DNA of 64,000 nt from Thermodesulfobacterium hveragerdense DSM 12571 (lineage in GTDB: Bacteria > Desulfobacterota > Thermodesulfobacteria > Thermodesulfobacteriales > Thermodesulfobacteriaceae): contig NZ_AUIT01000002.1 of NCBI RefSeq assembly GCF_000423845.1, forward strand, positions 84,245 through 148,244. The letters run 5' to 3'. This document shows positions 44,565 through 53,267 of the stretch, one piece after another (within the stretch, counting starts at the first letter, position 1; each line of letters begins with the position of its first letter). A program made the translations under genes and the position numbers. A model generated the notes under the pieces. The model was not told the DNA's origin. It did not search any database and saw nothing but the letters and a program-made list of their open reading frames with translations.

Positions 44565-45398
44565 CTATTTTCCACAACCTAAAGCATGACTTAACCAGCT
44601 TAAATTATAATCCAAAAGTTCGGTAAAGCTACCTTGAAATCTATAAGTTCCTCCAGACCAAAGTGTTACTACTTTTACGCCTTTACTTTTGAATAAAGAG
44701 ACATAGTTTTCAAACTCTGGGTCAGTAAGAAAAACTATCTTAGGGTTTCTTTTTTGTACATTTTGAAGCATTTCTGTAAGGTTTTTTGCGCTTGGCTCTC
44801 CTTCTTTATGATGGCCTTTAATCAACGTTTTCTCCTTTATTCCACAAGGTGTTAACAAATAATTAAACACAGGGTGACCTAATATGTACACTTCTTTATA
44901 CTGACAGTTTTTTAAACCTATGATTTTGGCTTCTAAGAGCTTTACAGTCTTTAGAAATTGTTGCAATCTTTCCCGATAAAAGATCTTATTCCCAGGATCC
45001 CTTACCTCTAAAAATTGAACCAAATCAGAGGATAAACTTTTTACCCTGTTTAAGTCAAACCACAGATGTGGGTCAGCAAACCTTGTTTGCCCTCTGGCAA
45101 GGCTCAGTAAAGGCTTGTTAGCCCTTATCTGGTAAACTTTGTTAGCCCAGTGTTCTGTGCCTACGATCACCATGAGGTCTGCATTTCTAATTAAGTTCCA
45201 TTGAGAAAAGGTAGGCTCAAAACTATGAAAATCTCTTTTTTCAGACTGTAGCGTGATCACATTTTGTTTGGTAGAAACTATTTCCTTAATTAATTTTTCT
45301 AAAGCTGAATTTGAAACCACAATGTTTAAACTATAGGCCTCTGTAATCAAAAAAATCATAAAAAAACACAAACTACATAAAATCCTGAAGAACCTCAT
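44565..45398 (-). CDS. ZnuA-like metal-binding solute-binding protein (orphan)
   Basis: A 277-residue exported protein with a signal peptide (about residues 1-24) and the cluster A-I (ZnuA/TroA) fold. Candidate metal ligands are His in HSFEPTFSQW, His in DPHLWFDL, and His in ILGHPVFNYL, plus an acidic residue in TDPEFENY. The usual ZnuA His-rich loop is reduced to KGHHKEGEP. No permease or ATPase gene is adjacent, so it either uses a transporter encoded elsewhere or delivers metal in the periplasm. secDF follows 19 bases later. Confidence 0.85.
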   Translation of the reverse strand: MRFFRILCSLCFFMIFLITEAYSLNIVVSNSALEKLIKEIVSTKQNVITLQSEKRDFHSFEPTFSQWNLIRNADLMVIVGTEHWANKVYQIRANKPLLSLARGQTRFADPHLWFDLNRVKSLSSDLVQFLEVRDPGNKIFYRERLQQFLKTVKLLEAKIIGLKNCQYKEVYILGHPVFNYLLTPCGIKEKTLIKGHHKEGEPSAKNLTEMLQNVQKRNPKIVFLTDPEFENYVSLFKSKGVKVVTLWSGGTYRFQGSFTELLDYNLSWLSHALGCGK

Positions 45399-45442
45399 AA
45401 GGTCCTCCTGATGTTTAAAGATGATTCTTTTAAAATATTTTT

Positions 45443-45470
45443 AAAATAACAGGTTAGTTTGCTTTGTCAA
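45443..45470 (-). promoter_or_regulatory. Sigma-70-type promoter for the ZnuA-like/secDF unit
   Basis: A perfect TTGACA and TATTTT on the minus strand separated by 16 bases, about 45 bases upstream of the start codon at 45398. AGGAGG precedes the start. Confidence 0.5.
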
Positions 45471-45506
45471 TCGCTGAAAAATCTTGGATGAAGTGCCTAA
45501 AAATTG

Positions 45507-45554
45507 AACCCCCTAACCTGATAAAAAATATTTGACAGTAAAGTTAGGGGTTTT
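45507..45554 (-). terminator. Probable rho-independent terminator after the 668-residue protein gene
   Basis: CCCCTAAC at 45510-45517 pairs perfectly with GTTAGGGG at 45543-45550, with two further A-T pairs outside a one-base bulge. On the minus strand the stem is followed closely by a T-rich run (AATTTTTAGG). The loop is long (25 bases), which lowers confidence. Confidence 0.55.
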
Positions 45555-45560
45555 AAAAAG

Positions 45561-47567
45561 TTAATATCCTGAATCTGCTCTTATTACCATATAAAATACG
45601 CTCCATTGCAGATTTTTCTGATTGACAGGGTCTTTGTAGATATCTGCCCTTCTTATAGACAGATGGTCGTAGTTTCCAGCTGAAGAAAGCAAAGATCTAT
45701 CCATGGGAGGCGGGTTCCCGTTCCCTGTGGTAATCTGAAGTAGAGATTGATGGTCAAAATAAGAAAGATAGGGAGGATAGAGGTCATCACTTTTAGCAGC
45801 TATCTTTTGAAAGATTACTATGGTATCCCAAATAGCCCCTACATTTTTGATGGCCTCATCCCATTTTTTATCATATATGGCTTTAGCTAAAGAAAGAGCT
45901 CCTGTGGTGGCGTTAACGATTTCATCCCTGCTGGGAGAGCCTGAATCTTTTTCTAAAACCATATATAGAAAAATAAGCGGCGCGTCTACTTCTATAGCCT
46001 CCGTTTTGTTGGATCCACTTCCGTAGACGTTAACATCCTTAGAAAAAAGCCAAGTATCTCCTTTTCCTACCCCTTTTCCTTCATCTGTTCTTCCACAGCT
46101 TTCATAGGTTGGACCAAAAGCAGCCCATACCACATAAGGTTCTTCGTCGTCGCAACCTCTTTCCCAGCCTTCGTCATCAGCACAACGATGAGACATAATT
46201 CCTAACACCCTGATCTTATATTTTTCGTTGGAACCTAACTTTTTAACCACTAAACTTTTATCACTCCAATCTCCAATTCTTTCGTCCATAGAAAACACAC
46301 CAACCCATAACCGAAGTTCCTTTTGATTACTTAATTTAGGTAGGGTTAAAGCATAACTGCCTGTATTAGGAATGTCTGTTATGGTATGTTGACCACCTTC
46401 CCACCTTAAAACTATTTTTACTTTTTGCTGGTAATTTACATTTTCCCATCTTATGTTATAGGTTTTCCCTTCTTCCCATGTTTCTTCTCCATTAGGATAG
46501 ATTATATGGATTCTTGGGCCTTCAGGAGTCATTTTGTCAACTTTACTGTCAAACCTTTTCAATGTCTGGATTTTTTCTATTTTTAAAAATTTATTAATCG
46601 TTTCTCTTTTAACGGGTTTGGTCTCTTCTATTTTTAAGACTTCTTGATTTACGATCTTCTGCTGGATTTTATTTTCGTATTTAACCAGCGTATCAGAAAC
46701 ATTGACCACTAAGTTCTGAGGAACCCTCAAACTTGACAAATTTTTAGCGAAACTTTCTTCGAACTCAGACTGCCCTCCAGGATAACCCTTTAAATGCCTT
46801 TTAAGAAGTTGTGAGACTATCCATAACATCTCAGGATTTTTGGTATTTTCTATAGCCTCTTCGATCTCTTTTTGTTGTTTTTGAAGTTGATAAGCTACCT
46901 TTTTAGTATGGTCGGTAGAAGAAACATAAACTGTGCCTTTGATCAGGTTAGCACTTTGATTTTTTAAAACCCCTTTAGCCTGTTCAAACACAGAAAATTT
47001 GTTATCTAACTTTAGCCAGAATTTATACCTGCTACTTAATTCGTTTTCAGGATAAAAGATTCTTTGACCTAATACATTATTCTCTATCAAAAGGATAAAG
47101 GAGAGATCTTTAACCTCTAATTGTTGGTTCTGCTCCTGAATCAAAGACTGCAAAACATTTTCTATTTTTTGAGGATCAGAAACAGGCACTTTTTTTAATC
47201 GTAGTTTTTGCAAAGAAAGGGTTATGTTTTCAGGAACAAACTTAACCGAAATTTCTGTTCCTCCTGCTTGTAGAGGAATATAAAACTCAATGGCTTCCCC
47301 TGGTTTTAATTCAACTTTAAACTGAGAAAACTTCACCGCATCAGAAGGAACCGGGTCTGTTTCCCCTAATATTGGTTTCTTAGGAACTAACCATTCAATT
47401 TTTAATGGTTTAACTACCTTTTGCGAGGCAGGACCAACTTTTTTTATTTCTATCTTAGAAGGCTTTGTTTGCTCCAAATTTTTTAAGGTTTGCGCATTAA
47501 GAGCTTGAAATGTAAAAACAAAGAAAAACAACCAAAATAAGCCTAAAAAAAGAGAAAATTTTTTCAT
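45561..47567 (-). CDS. Large secreted protein of unknown function with a Kre9/Knh1-type beta domain
   Basis: A 668-residue exported protein; residues 1-25 are a signal peptide ending ALNAQ. Residues 80-190 look beta-rich, about 215-310 is helical (QLQKQQKEIEEAIE), residues 352-443 match the Ser/Thr-rich GPI-anchored (Kre9/Knh1) domain type (YPNGEETWEEGKTYNIRW, then LTLPKLSNQKELRLWVGVFS). Residues 449-668 form a separate C-terminal part with Cys at 462, 472 and 491 and aromatic-rich ends. I recognise no enzyme motif. It is three bases downstream of the DUF3617-like lipoprotein gene, so they are one unit, and a hairpin terminator follows. Confidence 0.75.
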   Translation of the reverse strand: MKKFSLFLGLFWLFFFVFTFQALNAQTLKNLEQTKPSKIEIKKVGPASQKVVKPLKIEWLVPKKPILGETDPVPSDAVKFSQFKVELKPGEAIEFYIPLQAGGTEISVKFVPENITLSLQKLRLKKVPVSDPQKIENVLQSLIQEQNQQLEVKDLSFILLIENNVLGQRIFYPENELSSRYKFWLKLDNKFSVFEQAKGVLKNQSANLIKGTVYVSSTDHTKKVAYQLQKQQKEIEEAIENTKNPEMLWIVSQLLKRHLKGYPGGQSEFEESFAKNLSSLRVPQNLVVNVSDTLVKYENKIQQKIVNQEVLKIEETKPVKRETINKFLKIEKIQTLKRFDSKVDKMTPEGPRIHIIYPNGEETWEEGKTYNIRWENVNYQQKVKIVLRWEGGQHTITDIPNTGSYALTLPKLSNQKELRLWVGVFSMDERIGDWSDKSLVVKKLGSNEKYKIRVLGIMSHRCADDEGWERGCDDEEPYVVWAAFGPTYESCGRTDEGKGVGKGDTWLFSKDVNVYGSGSNKTEAIEVDAPLIFLYMVLEKDSGSPSRDEIVNATTGALSLAKAIYDKKWDEAIKNVGAIWDTIVIFQKIAAKSDDLYPPYLSYFDHQSLLQITTGNGNPPPMDRSLLSSAGNYDHLSIRRADIYKDPVNQKNLQWSVFYMVIRADSGY

Positions 47568-47570
47568 GAT

Positions 47571-48020
47571 TTACCTCCCGGGATCACAAGTTCCAACCCA
47601 TTTACCCTGAATCTTTTGGACAAACTCTACGTCTTTACTTTTAACTACCAACCTTCCTTCAAACTGCTCTCCTTTATAAACCAAAGATCCTTCATTAATC
47701 ACCTTTCCTCCATCATCTTCTTTGCATTCCATAACCCAAGATACGCTGTTTCCTTTTATCTCCTTTTGCTTATAGGCACAATTTGAATTAGAAGCACCCA
47801 GACTTTGTTCTTGTATAGGGATAAAATTTTCCTTAGTAAGACATTGAGTATAAACCTGCTTAGGCAAGTTTATAGGATAAGAGGAAGATTCCATATCTAT
47901 CGATATTTCCCATTTTCCATCTTTTAAATCAATCCCTGGACTTACCCTTGGCTCTTTTTTACTACAGGCTGTTCCTAAAAGTCCCAAAAAGCACAACATA
48001 AAAAGACATAGCTTCTTCAT
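47571..48020 (-). CDS. DUF3617-like lipoprotein
   Basis: A 149-residue protein with a lipoprotein signal peptide: a hydrophobic core followed by LLGTAC, so Cys19 or so would be lipidated. The mature part has the DUF3617 outline: PGIDLKDGKWEISIDME at the start, QVYTQCLTKENFIP, then CAYKQKEIKGNSVSWVMEC and a closing Cys. Function of the family is unknown. It leads the unit with the 668-residue secreted protein and has a good promoter with phased T-tracts upstream. Confidence 0.8.
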   Translation of the reverse strand: MKKLCLFMLCFLGLLGTACSKKEPRVSPGIDLKDGKWEISIDMESSSYPINLPKQVYTQCLTKENFIPIQEQSLGASNSNCAYKQKEIKGNSVSWVMECKEDDGGKVINEGSLVYKGEQFEGRLVVKSKDVEFVQKIQGKWVGTCDPGR

Positions 48021-48056
48021 GACATAACCTCGTAAATGAAATCAGTCTATATTTAC

Positions 48057-48086
48057 AGTATAAATACTTTTTACAGATAAAGTCAA
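48057..48086 (-). promoter_or_regulatory. Sigma-70-type promoter for the DUF3617/secreted protein unit
   Basis: Minus-strand TTGACT and TATACT separated by 18 bases, about 37 bases upstream of the start at 48020. Five of six positions match in each element. The DNA just upstream is T-tract-rich and probably curved. Confidence 0.6.
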
Positions 48087-48120
48087 AACGGATTAAACCA
48101 GATTAAAAAACTTTTTGAGG

Positions 48121-48190
48121 TTTTTTCTTTATTTTTTAGATTTTTTTAGAATTTTTTATAGTTTTATAAAATTATAAAAAATGTTTTTTT
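48121..48190. promoter_or_regulatory. Helically phased T-tracts (probable curved DNA)
   Basis: T runs start at 48121, 48132, 48141, 48152, 48162 and 48184, steps of 11, 9, 11, 10 and 22 bases, which is close to the helical repeat. Such phasing bends DNA. It lies upstream of the promoter at 48057-48086 (35 bases from its -35) and downstream of tRNA-Glu. Confidence 0.6.
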
Positions 48191-48252
48191 GAAAAACAAA
48201 AGGGTTTAAATATCAAGGACACGATAAGAATTGTAGAAAAATTTTTTGAGAA

Positions 48253-48325
48253 CGCCCCCAACGGGATTCGAACCCGTGTCTCTGGCGTGAGAGGCCAGTA
48301 TCCTAGTCCACTAGACGATGGGGGC
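48253..48325 (-). tRNA. tRNA-Glu (anticodon CTC)
   Basis: Cloverleaf on the minus strand: acceptor GCCCCCA with TGGGGGC, anticodon stem CTGGC/GCCAG around loop CTCTCAC (anticodon CTC), T arm with GGTTCGAATCC. The discriminator is G and CCA is not encoded. A promoter is visible just upstream. Confidence 0.96.
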
Positions 48326-48350
48326 TTTATGAAGTCTCCAATATTTTAAA

Positions 48351-48378
48351 AATATAAACGGTTTCCCTCTTTTGTCAA
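48351..48378 (-). promoter_or_regulatory. Sigma-70-type promoter for tRNA-Glu
   Basis: A perfect TTGACA and TATATT on the minus strand, separated by 16 bases, with the -10 ending 26 bases before the tRNA 5' end. Confidence 0.65.
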
Positions 48379-48504
48379 GGTAAAAATAAAAAATATGTAG
48401 GCTTAAATAGTATGTCATTTTGCGTTTAGGCTTATTGACTTTTAAGAATTTTATATTAACTTGCTAAACATAAGAGAGGTATAATATTTTAGAGGGGGAC
48501 GTAG

Positions 48505-49251
48505 ATGTCAGTTTTGTTAGAGATAGAAGACCTATGGGTAGAGGTTGAAGGGCGAGAAGTTTTAAAGGGTATATCTCTAAAAATACCTGTAGGAGAAACC
48601 CATGTAATATTTGGTAGAAATGGTTCAGGGAAAACTTCGTTGTTGATGACTATCATGGGTTTTCCAACCTATAAAGTAAAATACGGAAAAATATATTTTA
48701 AAGGTGAGGATATAACCGACCTTCCTCCTTATGAAAGAGCTAAAAGAGGTATAGGGATTATGTTTCAAAGACCTCCTACCATAAAAGGGGTCAAGCTAAG
48801 GGATATTTTAAAACTCTGTGCCAAGGAAAACAACGTTAAGATCGAAGAGCTTGCAAGAAGTTTTAACTTTGAAACCTTCCTTGAAAGAGAGGTAAACAAA
48901 GGTTTTTCCGGGGGGGAAATTAAAAAAAGCGAACTTCTTCAGCTGCTTGTTCAAAACCCAGATTTAGTATTACTTGATGAGCCAGAATCTGGGGTGGATG
49001 TAGAAAACCTAAACCTTATCGGTCAGATGATAAAAAAACTGTTGCAAAAAGATACCCCTCACAAGCCAAGGACAAAAAGTGGTTTGATCATTACCCATAC
49101 AGGTTTTATTTTACAGCATGTAGCAGCGGATTTAGGATATGTTATCATGGAGGGAGAAATCTACTGTACAGGAAATCCCATAGAAATCTTTGAGGGTATT
49201 CAGAAGGTTGGGTACGAAGGTTGTAAAAACTGTTTAAAAAGACTGGCTTAA
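48505..49251 (+). CDS. sufC: SufC-type ABC ATPase for Fe-S cluster assembly
   Basis: A 248-residue soluble ABC ATPase. Walker A is GRNGSGKTSLL, the signature is FSGGEIKKSELLQLL (the GGE/KK form is specific to SufC), Walker B is LVLLDEPESGVDVENL, and the H-loop is LIITHTGFIL. SufC binds the SufB-like scaffold and drives cluster assembly. The SufB-like gene follows 16 bases later; no sufS, sufE, sufU or sufD is adjacent, so this is a minimal two-gene system. GAGGGGG precedes the start. Confidence 0.94.
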   Translation: MSVLLEIEDLWVEVEGREVLKGISLKIPVGETHVIFGRNGSGKTSLLMTIMGFPTYKVKYGKIYFKGEDITDLPPYERAKRGIGIMFQRPPTIKGVKLRDILKLCAKENNVKIEELARSFNFETFLEREVNKGFSGGEIKKSELLQLLVQNPDLVLLDEPESGVDVENLNLIGQMIKKLLQKDTPHKPRTKSGLIITHTGFILQHVAADLGYVIMEGEIYCTGNPIEIFEGIQKVGYEGCKNCLKRLA

Positions 49252-49267
49252 TGGGAGGAAAAACAAG

Positions 49268-50422
49268 ATGGCTGAAGATAAACTGCTTAAAGAGTTTAAA
49301 TCTGCAAAAGAAGGTAACATACCTAAGGACCTTTCCGAACTTTCTGAAGAAGAAAAGGAAAGGTTAAGGTTTTTAGGGCTTGATTCGTCTTTAAAAAGAG
49401 AGGGAGAATACGTTCAGATAGACGCTAAACCTGTGGTTTGTAGAAAACAGGTAGAAGGCCTTGAGATACTTCCCATAACAGAGGCTCTTAAAAAATATGA
49501 TTGGTTATCAGACTATTACTGGAAGCTTTTATCTCCGGAAAAAGATGAATTTACCAAAGCTACAGCCGAAGACCTTGATGATGGTTATTTTATCAGGGCT
49601 CTTCCAGGTTATAAGATAGTCTATCCTGTGCAAACCTGTCTTTACATAAGGACTGAAAAAGTAGCTCAAAAGGTACATAACATCGTAATAGTAGAAGAAG
49701 GGGCAGAGTTAAACTTGATAACCTCTTGTTCGGTTCATCCTCATGTAGAATCTGCTTTTCATATAGGGGTTTCAGAGTTTTTTGTAAAAAAAAGAGCCAA
49801 GCTTACCTTTAGCATGCTTCATGTCTGGGGAGATCAGACCATCGTTAGGCCAAGAACTGGGGTTTTGGTAGAAGAAGAAGGATCCTATATTTCTACCTAT
49901 GTAAGTCTTTATCCTGTAAAAGACATACAAACCTCTCCGGTTTGCAGGTTGGTTGGAGAAGGGGCTAAAGCCTCTTTCGCAAGTATCATCGCCAACCAGC
50001 CAGGTTCAAAAATAGACATAGGAGGAGAGGTCTGGTTGGAAGCACCTAATACCAGGACTGAAATCATCTCAAGAACTGTGGTGTATGGCGGAGAAAACAT
50101 CGCAAGAGGTAAAATCGTAGCCAAAGCTCCAAAAGTCAAAGGACATTTAGAATGTCAAGGGCTTATGCTCTCTGACGAGGGTATCATGAGGGCTATTCCT
50201 CAGCTTGACAGTTATTTTTACGACGTAGAATTAACCCACGAAGCAGCGGTAGGTAAGATAGCTAAAGAAGAGGTAGAATATCTTATGGCAAGAGGATTAA
50301 GTGAAGATGAAGCAACTTCTCTTATAGTAAAAGGATTCTTAACCGTTAAGGTTGAAGGTATACCTCCTACTTTACAAAAACAAATCGATAAGGTTCTTGA
50401 AACTGCCAAACTTGGGTTTTAA
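49268..50422 (+). CDS. sufB: SufB-like scaffold protein (SufB/SufD family)
   Basis: A 384-residue protein with the right-handed beta-helix of the SufBD family. Its C-terminal signature is clear: ECQGLMLSDEGIMRAIPQL, ELTHEAAVGKIAKEEVEYLMARGLSEDEATSLIVKGFL. It is shorter than classical SufB (about 480) and lacks its N-terminal part; a candidate cluster ligand is the Cys in HLECQG. With sufC it matches the two-gene SUF-like (SMS-type) systems of anaerobes and archaea. hisC follows two bases later. Confidence 0.9.
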   Translation: MAEDKLLKEFKSAKEGNIPKDLSELSEEEKERLRFLGLDSSLKREGEYVQIDAKPVVCRKQVEGLEILPITEALKKYDWLSDYYWKLLSPEKDEFTKATAEDLDDGYFIRALPGYKIVYPVQTCLYIRTEKVAQKVHNIVIVEEGAELNLITSCSVHPHVESAFHIGVSEFFVKKRAKLTFSMLHVWGDQTIVRPRTGVLVEEEGSYISTYVSLYPVKDIQTSPVCRLVGEGAKASFASIIANQPGSKIDIGGEVWLEAPNTRTEIISRTVVYGGENIARGKIVAKAPKVKGHLECQGLMLSDEGIMRAIPQLDSYFYDVELTHEAAVGKIAKEEVEYLMARGLSEDEATSLIVKGFLTVKVEGIPPTLQKQIDKVLETAKLGF

Positions 50423-50424
50423 GG

Positions 50425-51513
50425 ATGGACTTTAAACCTTATTTAAAACAACTAACTCCCTACCCTCCTGGGAAGACGATAGATGAAATCAGAAGAGAGC
50501 TTGGGATAGAAGGTCCGGTTTACAAATTTAACTCCAACGAAAATCCTCTTGGACCTTCTCGCAAGGTGGTAAAAGTCATAAAAGAATTGGCTAAAACTGT
50601 TAATCTATATCCAGAGGCAAGTTATATAGAACTAAAAAGAGCCCTTGCTAAAAAGTGGGGGCTATCACCAGAAAACTTTATCCTTGGAAATGGTTCTAAT
50701 GAGGTGATCGAACTTGTTTTTAAGGCGTTAATAAATCCAGGCGATGAAGTCCTGGTAAGTCAACCCAGTTTTTTGATGTATGAAAAGTTCGCTCAAATTT
50801 ATGGGGCTAAGGTCAAGGTTGTCCCTCTTGATAACAAACTTAAGCACGATATACCAGGTTTGTTAAGAAATTTGTCTAACAAAACCAAAGTGGTGTTTTT
50901 AGACCACCCAAACAACCCCACAGGTAGTGTCTTAGACAGAAAAGATTGGGGCATTTTTTTTAAAAACCTTCCTGAGAATATCCTGGTGGTAATAGATGAA
51001 GCCTACGGAGAGTTCATAGAAGACCCTGAAATTCCCTTAGGTATAGAGTTTTTGAAAAATGGTTTTAACGTTTTAGTGTTGAGAACCTTTTCTAAGGCTT
51101 ACGGTCTTGCAGGATTAAGGTTAGGATATGGTATGGCTGAAAAAAGTTTAGCTCAGCTTTTAGACAGTTTGAGACAACCTTTTAACCTTAATCTTTTTGC
51201 CTATAAAGCTGGGCTGATTGCCTTAGAGGACCGGTCTTACCTTAAGAAAAGCCTAAAAATCGTAAGAGAAGGTAGAAGATATCTAACCCAAGAACTTTCT
51301 TCTTTTGGTTTTAAGGTATATCCTTCCCAGGCTAATTTTATCATGGTTGATTTTGGTAGTGTTTGTGAACACTTATATCAAGGGCTGTTAAGAAGAGGGC
51401 TTCTTTTAAGACCTCTTAAACCTTATGGGTTTCCAAACTCATTAAGGATTACCATAGGACTTCCTGAACAAAATCAGCTTTTGGTTAAAAACATAAAAGA
51501 GCTACTTGGTTAA
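50425..51513 (+). CDS. hisC: Histidinol-phosphate aminotransferase
   Basis: A 362-residue PLP enzyme of the fold type I aminotransferase family, making histidinol phosphate in histidine synthesis. Visible: FNSNENPLGPSRKV, GNGSNEVIELVFKAL, the LDHPNNPTGSVL segment, VIDEAYGEF, and the PLP lysine in RTFSKAYGLAGLRLGYG. It could also act on aromatic amino acids. It is two bases after the sufB-like gene, an unexpected companion, and its 3' end overlaps the convergent hemerythrin gene by 12 bases. Confidence 0.94.
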   Translation: MDFKPYLKQLTPYPPGKTIDEIRRELGIEGPVYKFNSNENPLGPSRKVVKVIKELAKTVNLYPEASYIELKRALAKKWGLSPENFILGNGSNEVIELVFKALINPGDEVLVSQPSFLMYEKFAQIYGAKVKVVPLDNKLKHDIPGLLRNLSNKTKVVFLDHPNNPTGSVLDRKDWGIFFKNLPENILVVIDEAYGEFIEDPEIPLGIEFLKNGFNVLVLRTFSKAYGLAGLRLGYGMAEKSLAQLLDSLRQPFNLNLFAYKAGLIALEDRSYLKKSLKIVREGRRYLTQELSSFGFKVYPSQANFIMVDFGSVCEHLYQGLLRRGLLLRPLKPYGFPNSLRITIGLPEQNQLLVKNIKELLG

Positions 51514-53226
51514 ATAACTCTTTACAAAATCTTCTATGCTCATCGGTTTAACCAGATAGTATCCTTGTAAATAGTCTATCTTATTTTTTACCAGCATTTC
51601 CATTATCTCTTTATTTTCTACAAATTCTGCTATCGTTTTAATCTTTAAATCCCGTGCCAGTCTTATTATACCTTTTAACACCTTTAAGTTATCTTCAGAA
51701 TGAAAGGAGGCTTTAACAAAATCTCCGTCGATTTTTATAAAATCAGGCTTAAACTTTAAAAGATATCCAAAAGAGGCATGTCCAGCTCCAAAGTCATCTA
51801 TGGCTAAAAGAATGTTGTTTTGTTTGGCCTTTTCTTTTATAAAAAACACAAGGTCTATGAAATCTATAAGAGAGGCTTCGGTCACCTCTAAAACCAGTTT
51901 AACCTTAAATTTTTGAACAAGATCTATCCATTGTTCCATTTCATAGATTAATCTTTCAAACTTTTCAAAAGAGGTGATAGAACGATTGATAAAAATCATG
52001 TAGTTTTTAAACTTATAAAATTTTAGACAGTCTTTAAGCTTTTTAAACATAACCTCTTCTAACCTGTCTAAATAGTTTGATTTTAAGGCAAACTTAATAA
52101 ATTCTCCTGCAGAAATGAACCTTTTTTCTTCTTCACAGAAAACCCTGATGAGGACTTCTCCTCCTATAACCTCTTGAGTTTTAGCTGAAAATATAGGCTG
52201 AACAAAGGGAAAAACAAGTTCTTTTTCTAAAGCTTCATCTAAAAGATTTTTGATCCTGTCAAGCTTTTTTATTTCCAAGTAGTCTTCCTCAGAAAACATA
52301 ACCCATCGATTTTTTCCCTCTTCTTTAGCTTTTTTAACAGCAATTTCTGCTTTGATTAAAAGATCTTTGGGATCTTTACCGTGTTTAGGATAAACGGCCA
52401 GTCCTAAAGAGATGTTAAACCTTACCAGCTCAACCTTTTGATCTTTTATAAGGGTAAAATGGTAGTTTTCTGTGACTTGAAACACCTTTTTAATGGTGGA
52501 AAAAGTCCTTAAAAAATTTTTATCGTCTGTCAAAATAATCCCAAACCTATCTCCTTCAAACTTAGCCAACCAAAACTGATCTTCTTTTATGTTTCTATAA
52601 AGGTGCTTAGCAAAATCTTCTAAAACTAAATCTCCCACATCAAAACCATATCTAAGATTTATTAAATAAAAATCATCTATGTCAAAAAGGATAAAAGAAA
52701 TAGTCTTTGCTTCTCCTCGTTTTATAAGCTGGTCCAATTTTTCTAAAGATTCATTTTTAGATAAAAATCCATATAGCTTGTAAAGATTAACCTCTACCGG
52801 AGTTTCAGTAGAGACCTCCTTTAAATAAACTTCTATCTCTTTATCTAAGGTTATGATATGAGAAAAAAGCCAATTTTTTAGAAAATTAAATATAGATAAA
52901 CACAACTCTTTTAAATTCTCTGGTTTTTTTCCTTCCAATTTCTTATAAAGTTCATCAAGTTTTTCTACAAAGGTTTGATGTGATTTTTTATGTAGTTCAA
53001 GTTTGGGGTAAGCATGAGCCTTCATAAAAGCTTCTTCGGTTTCAAAATGATATCGAGCATAATCGTATAATTCTTGAAAAGTGTATAAAAGCTCATCTTT
53101 AGAAATTTCTGGGTTAAAAACTATGTTTTCGTATAATCTGTTTATGAGATTGACAAGCATCTTGTGTTGATTATCGATGCTTTCTATCCCTATCTCCCAG
53201 GTGTGATCCCAATCTATGTAAGACAT
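51502..53226 (-). CDS. Hemerythrin-GGDEF-EAL protein, oxygen-linked c-di-GMP enzyme
   Basis: A 574-residue soluble protein with three domains. Residues 1-138 are a bacteriohemerythrin domain with all seven diiron ligands (H21, H60, E64, H79, H83, H123, D128). Next is a GGDEF domain whose active-site motif reads EGDRF, so it is unlikely to make c-di-GMP. The last 270 residues are an EAL domain with EVLIR, a Asn in FINRS, EVTEAS, IDDFGAG, FIKIDGD and LQGYYL, so catalytic residues for c-di-GMP hydrolysis appear intact. It probably links oxygen to motility or attachment. Confidence 0.92.
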   Translation of the reverse strand: MSYIDWDHTWEIGIESIDNQHKMLVNLINRLYENIVFNPEISKDELLYTFQELYDYARYHFETEEAFMKAHAYPKLELHKKSHQTFVEKLDELYKKLEGKKPENLKELCLSIFNFLKNWLFSHIITLDKEIEVYLKEVSTETPVEVNLYKLYGFLSKNESLEKLDQLIKRGEAKTISFILFDIDDFYLINLRYGFDVGDLVLEDFAKHLYRNIKEDQFWLAKFEGDRFGIILTDDKNFLRTFSTIKKVFQVTENYHFTLIKDQKVELVRFNISLGLAVYPKHGKDPKDLLIKAEIAVKKAKEEGKNRWVMFSEEDYLEIKKLDRIKNLLDEALEKELVFPFVQPIFSAKTQEVIGGEVLIRVFCEEEKRFISAGEFIKFALKSNYLDRLEEVMFKKLKDCLKFYKFKNYMIFINRSITSFEKFERLIYEMEQWIDLVQKFKVKLVLEVTEASLIDFIDLVFFIKEKAKQNNILLAIDDFGAGHASFGYLLKFKPDFIKIDGDFVKASFHSEDNLKVLKGIIRLARDLKIKTIAEFVENKEIMEMLVKNKIDYLQGYYLVKPMSIEDFVKSYLTK

Positions 53227-53267
53227 AGGATCTCCTTTTTAAGGCGTTATTTTTTATAATTAATTTT

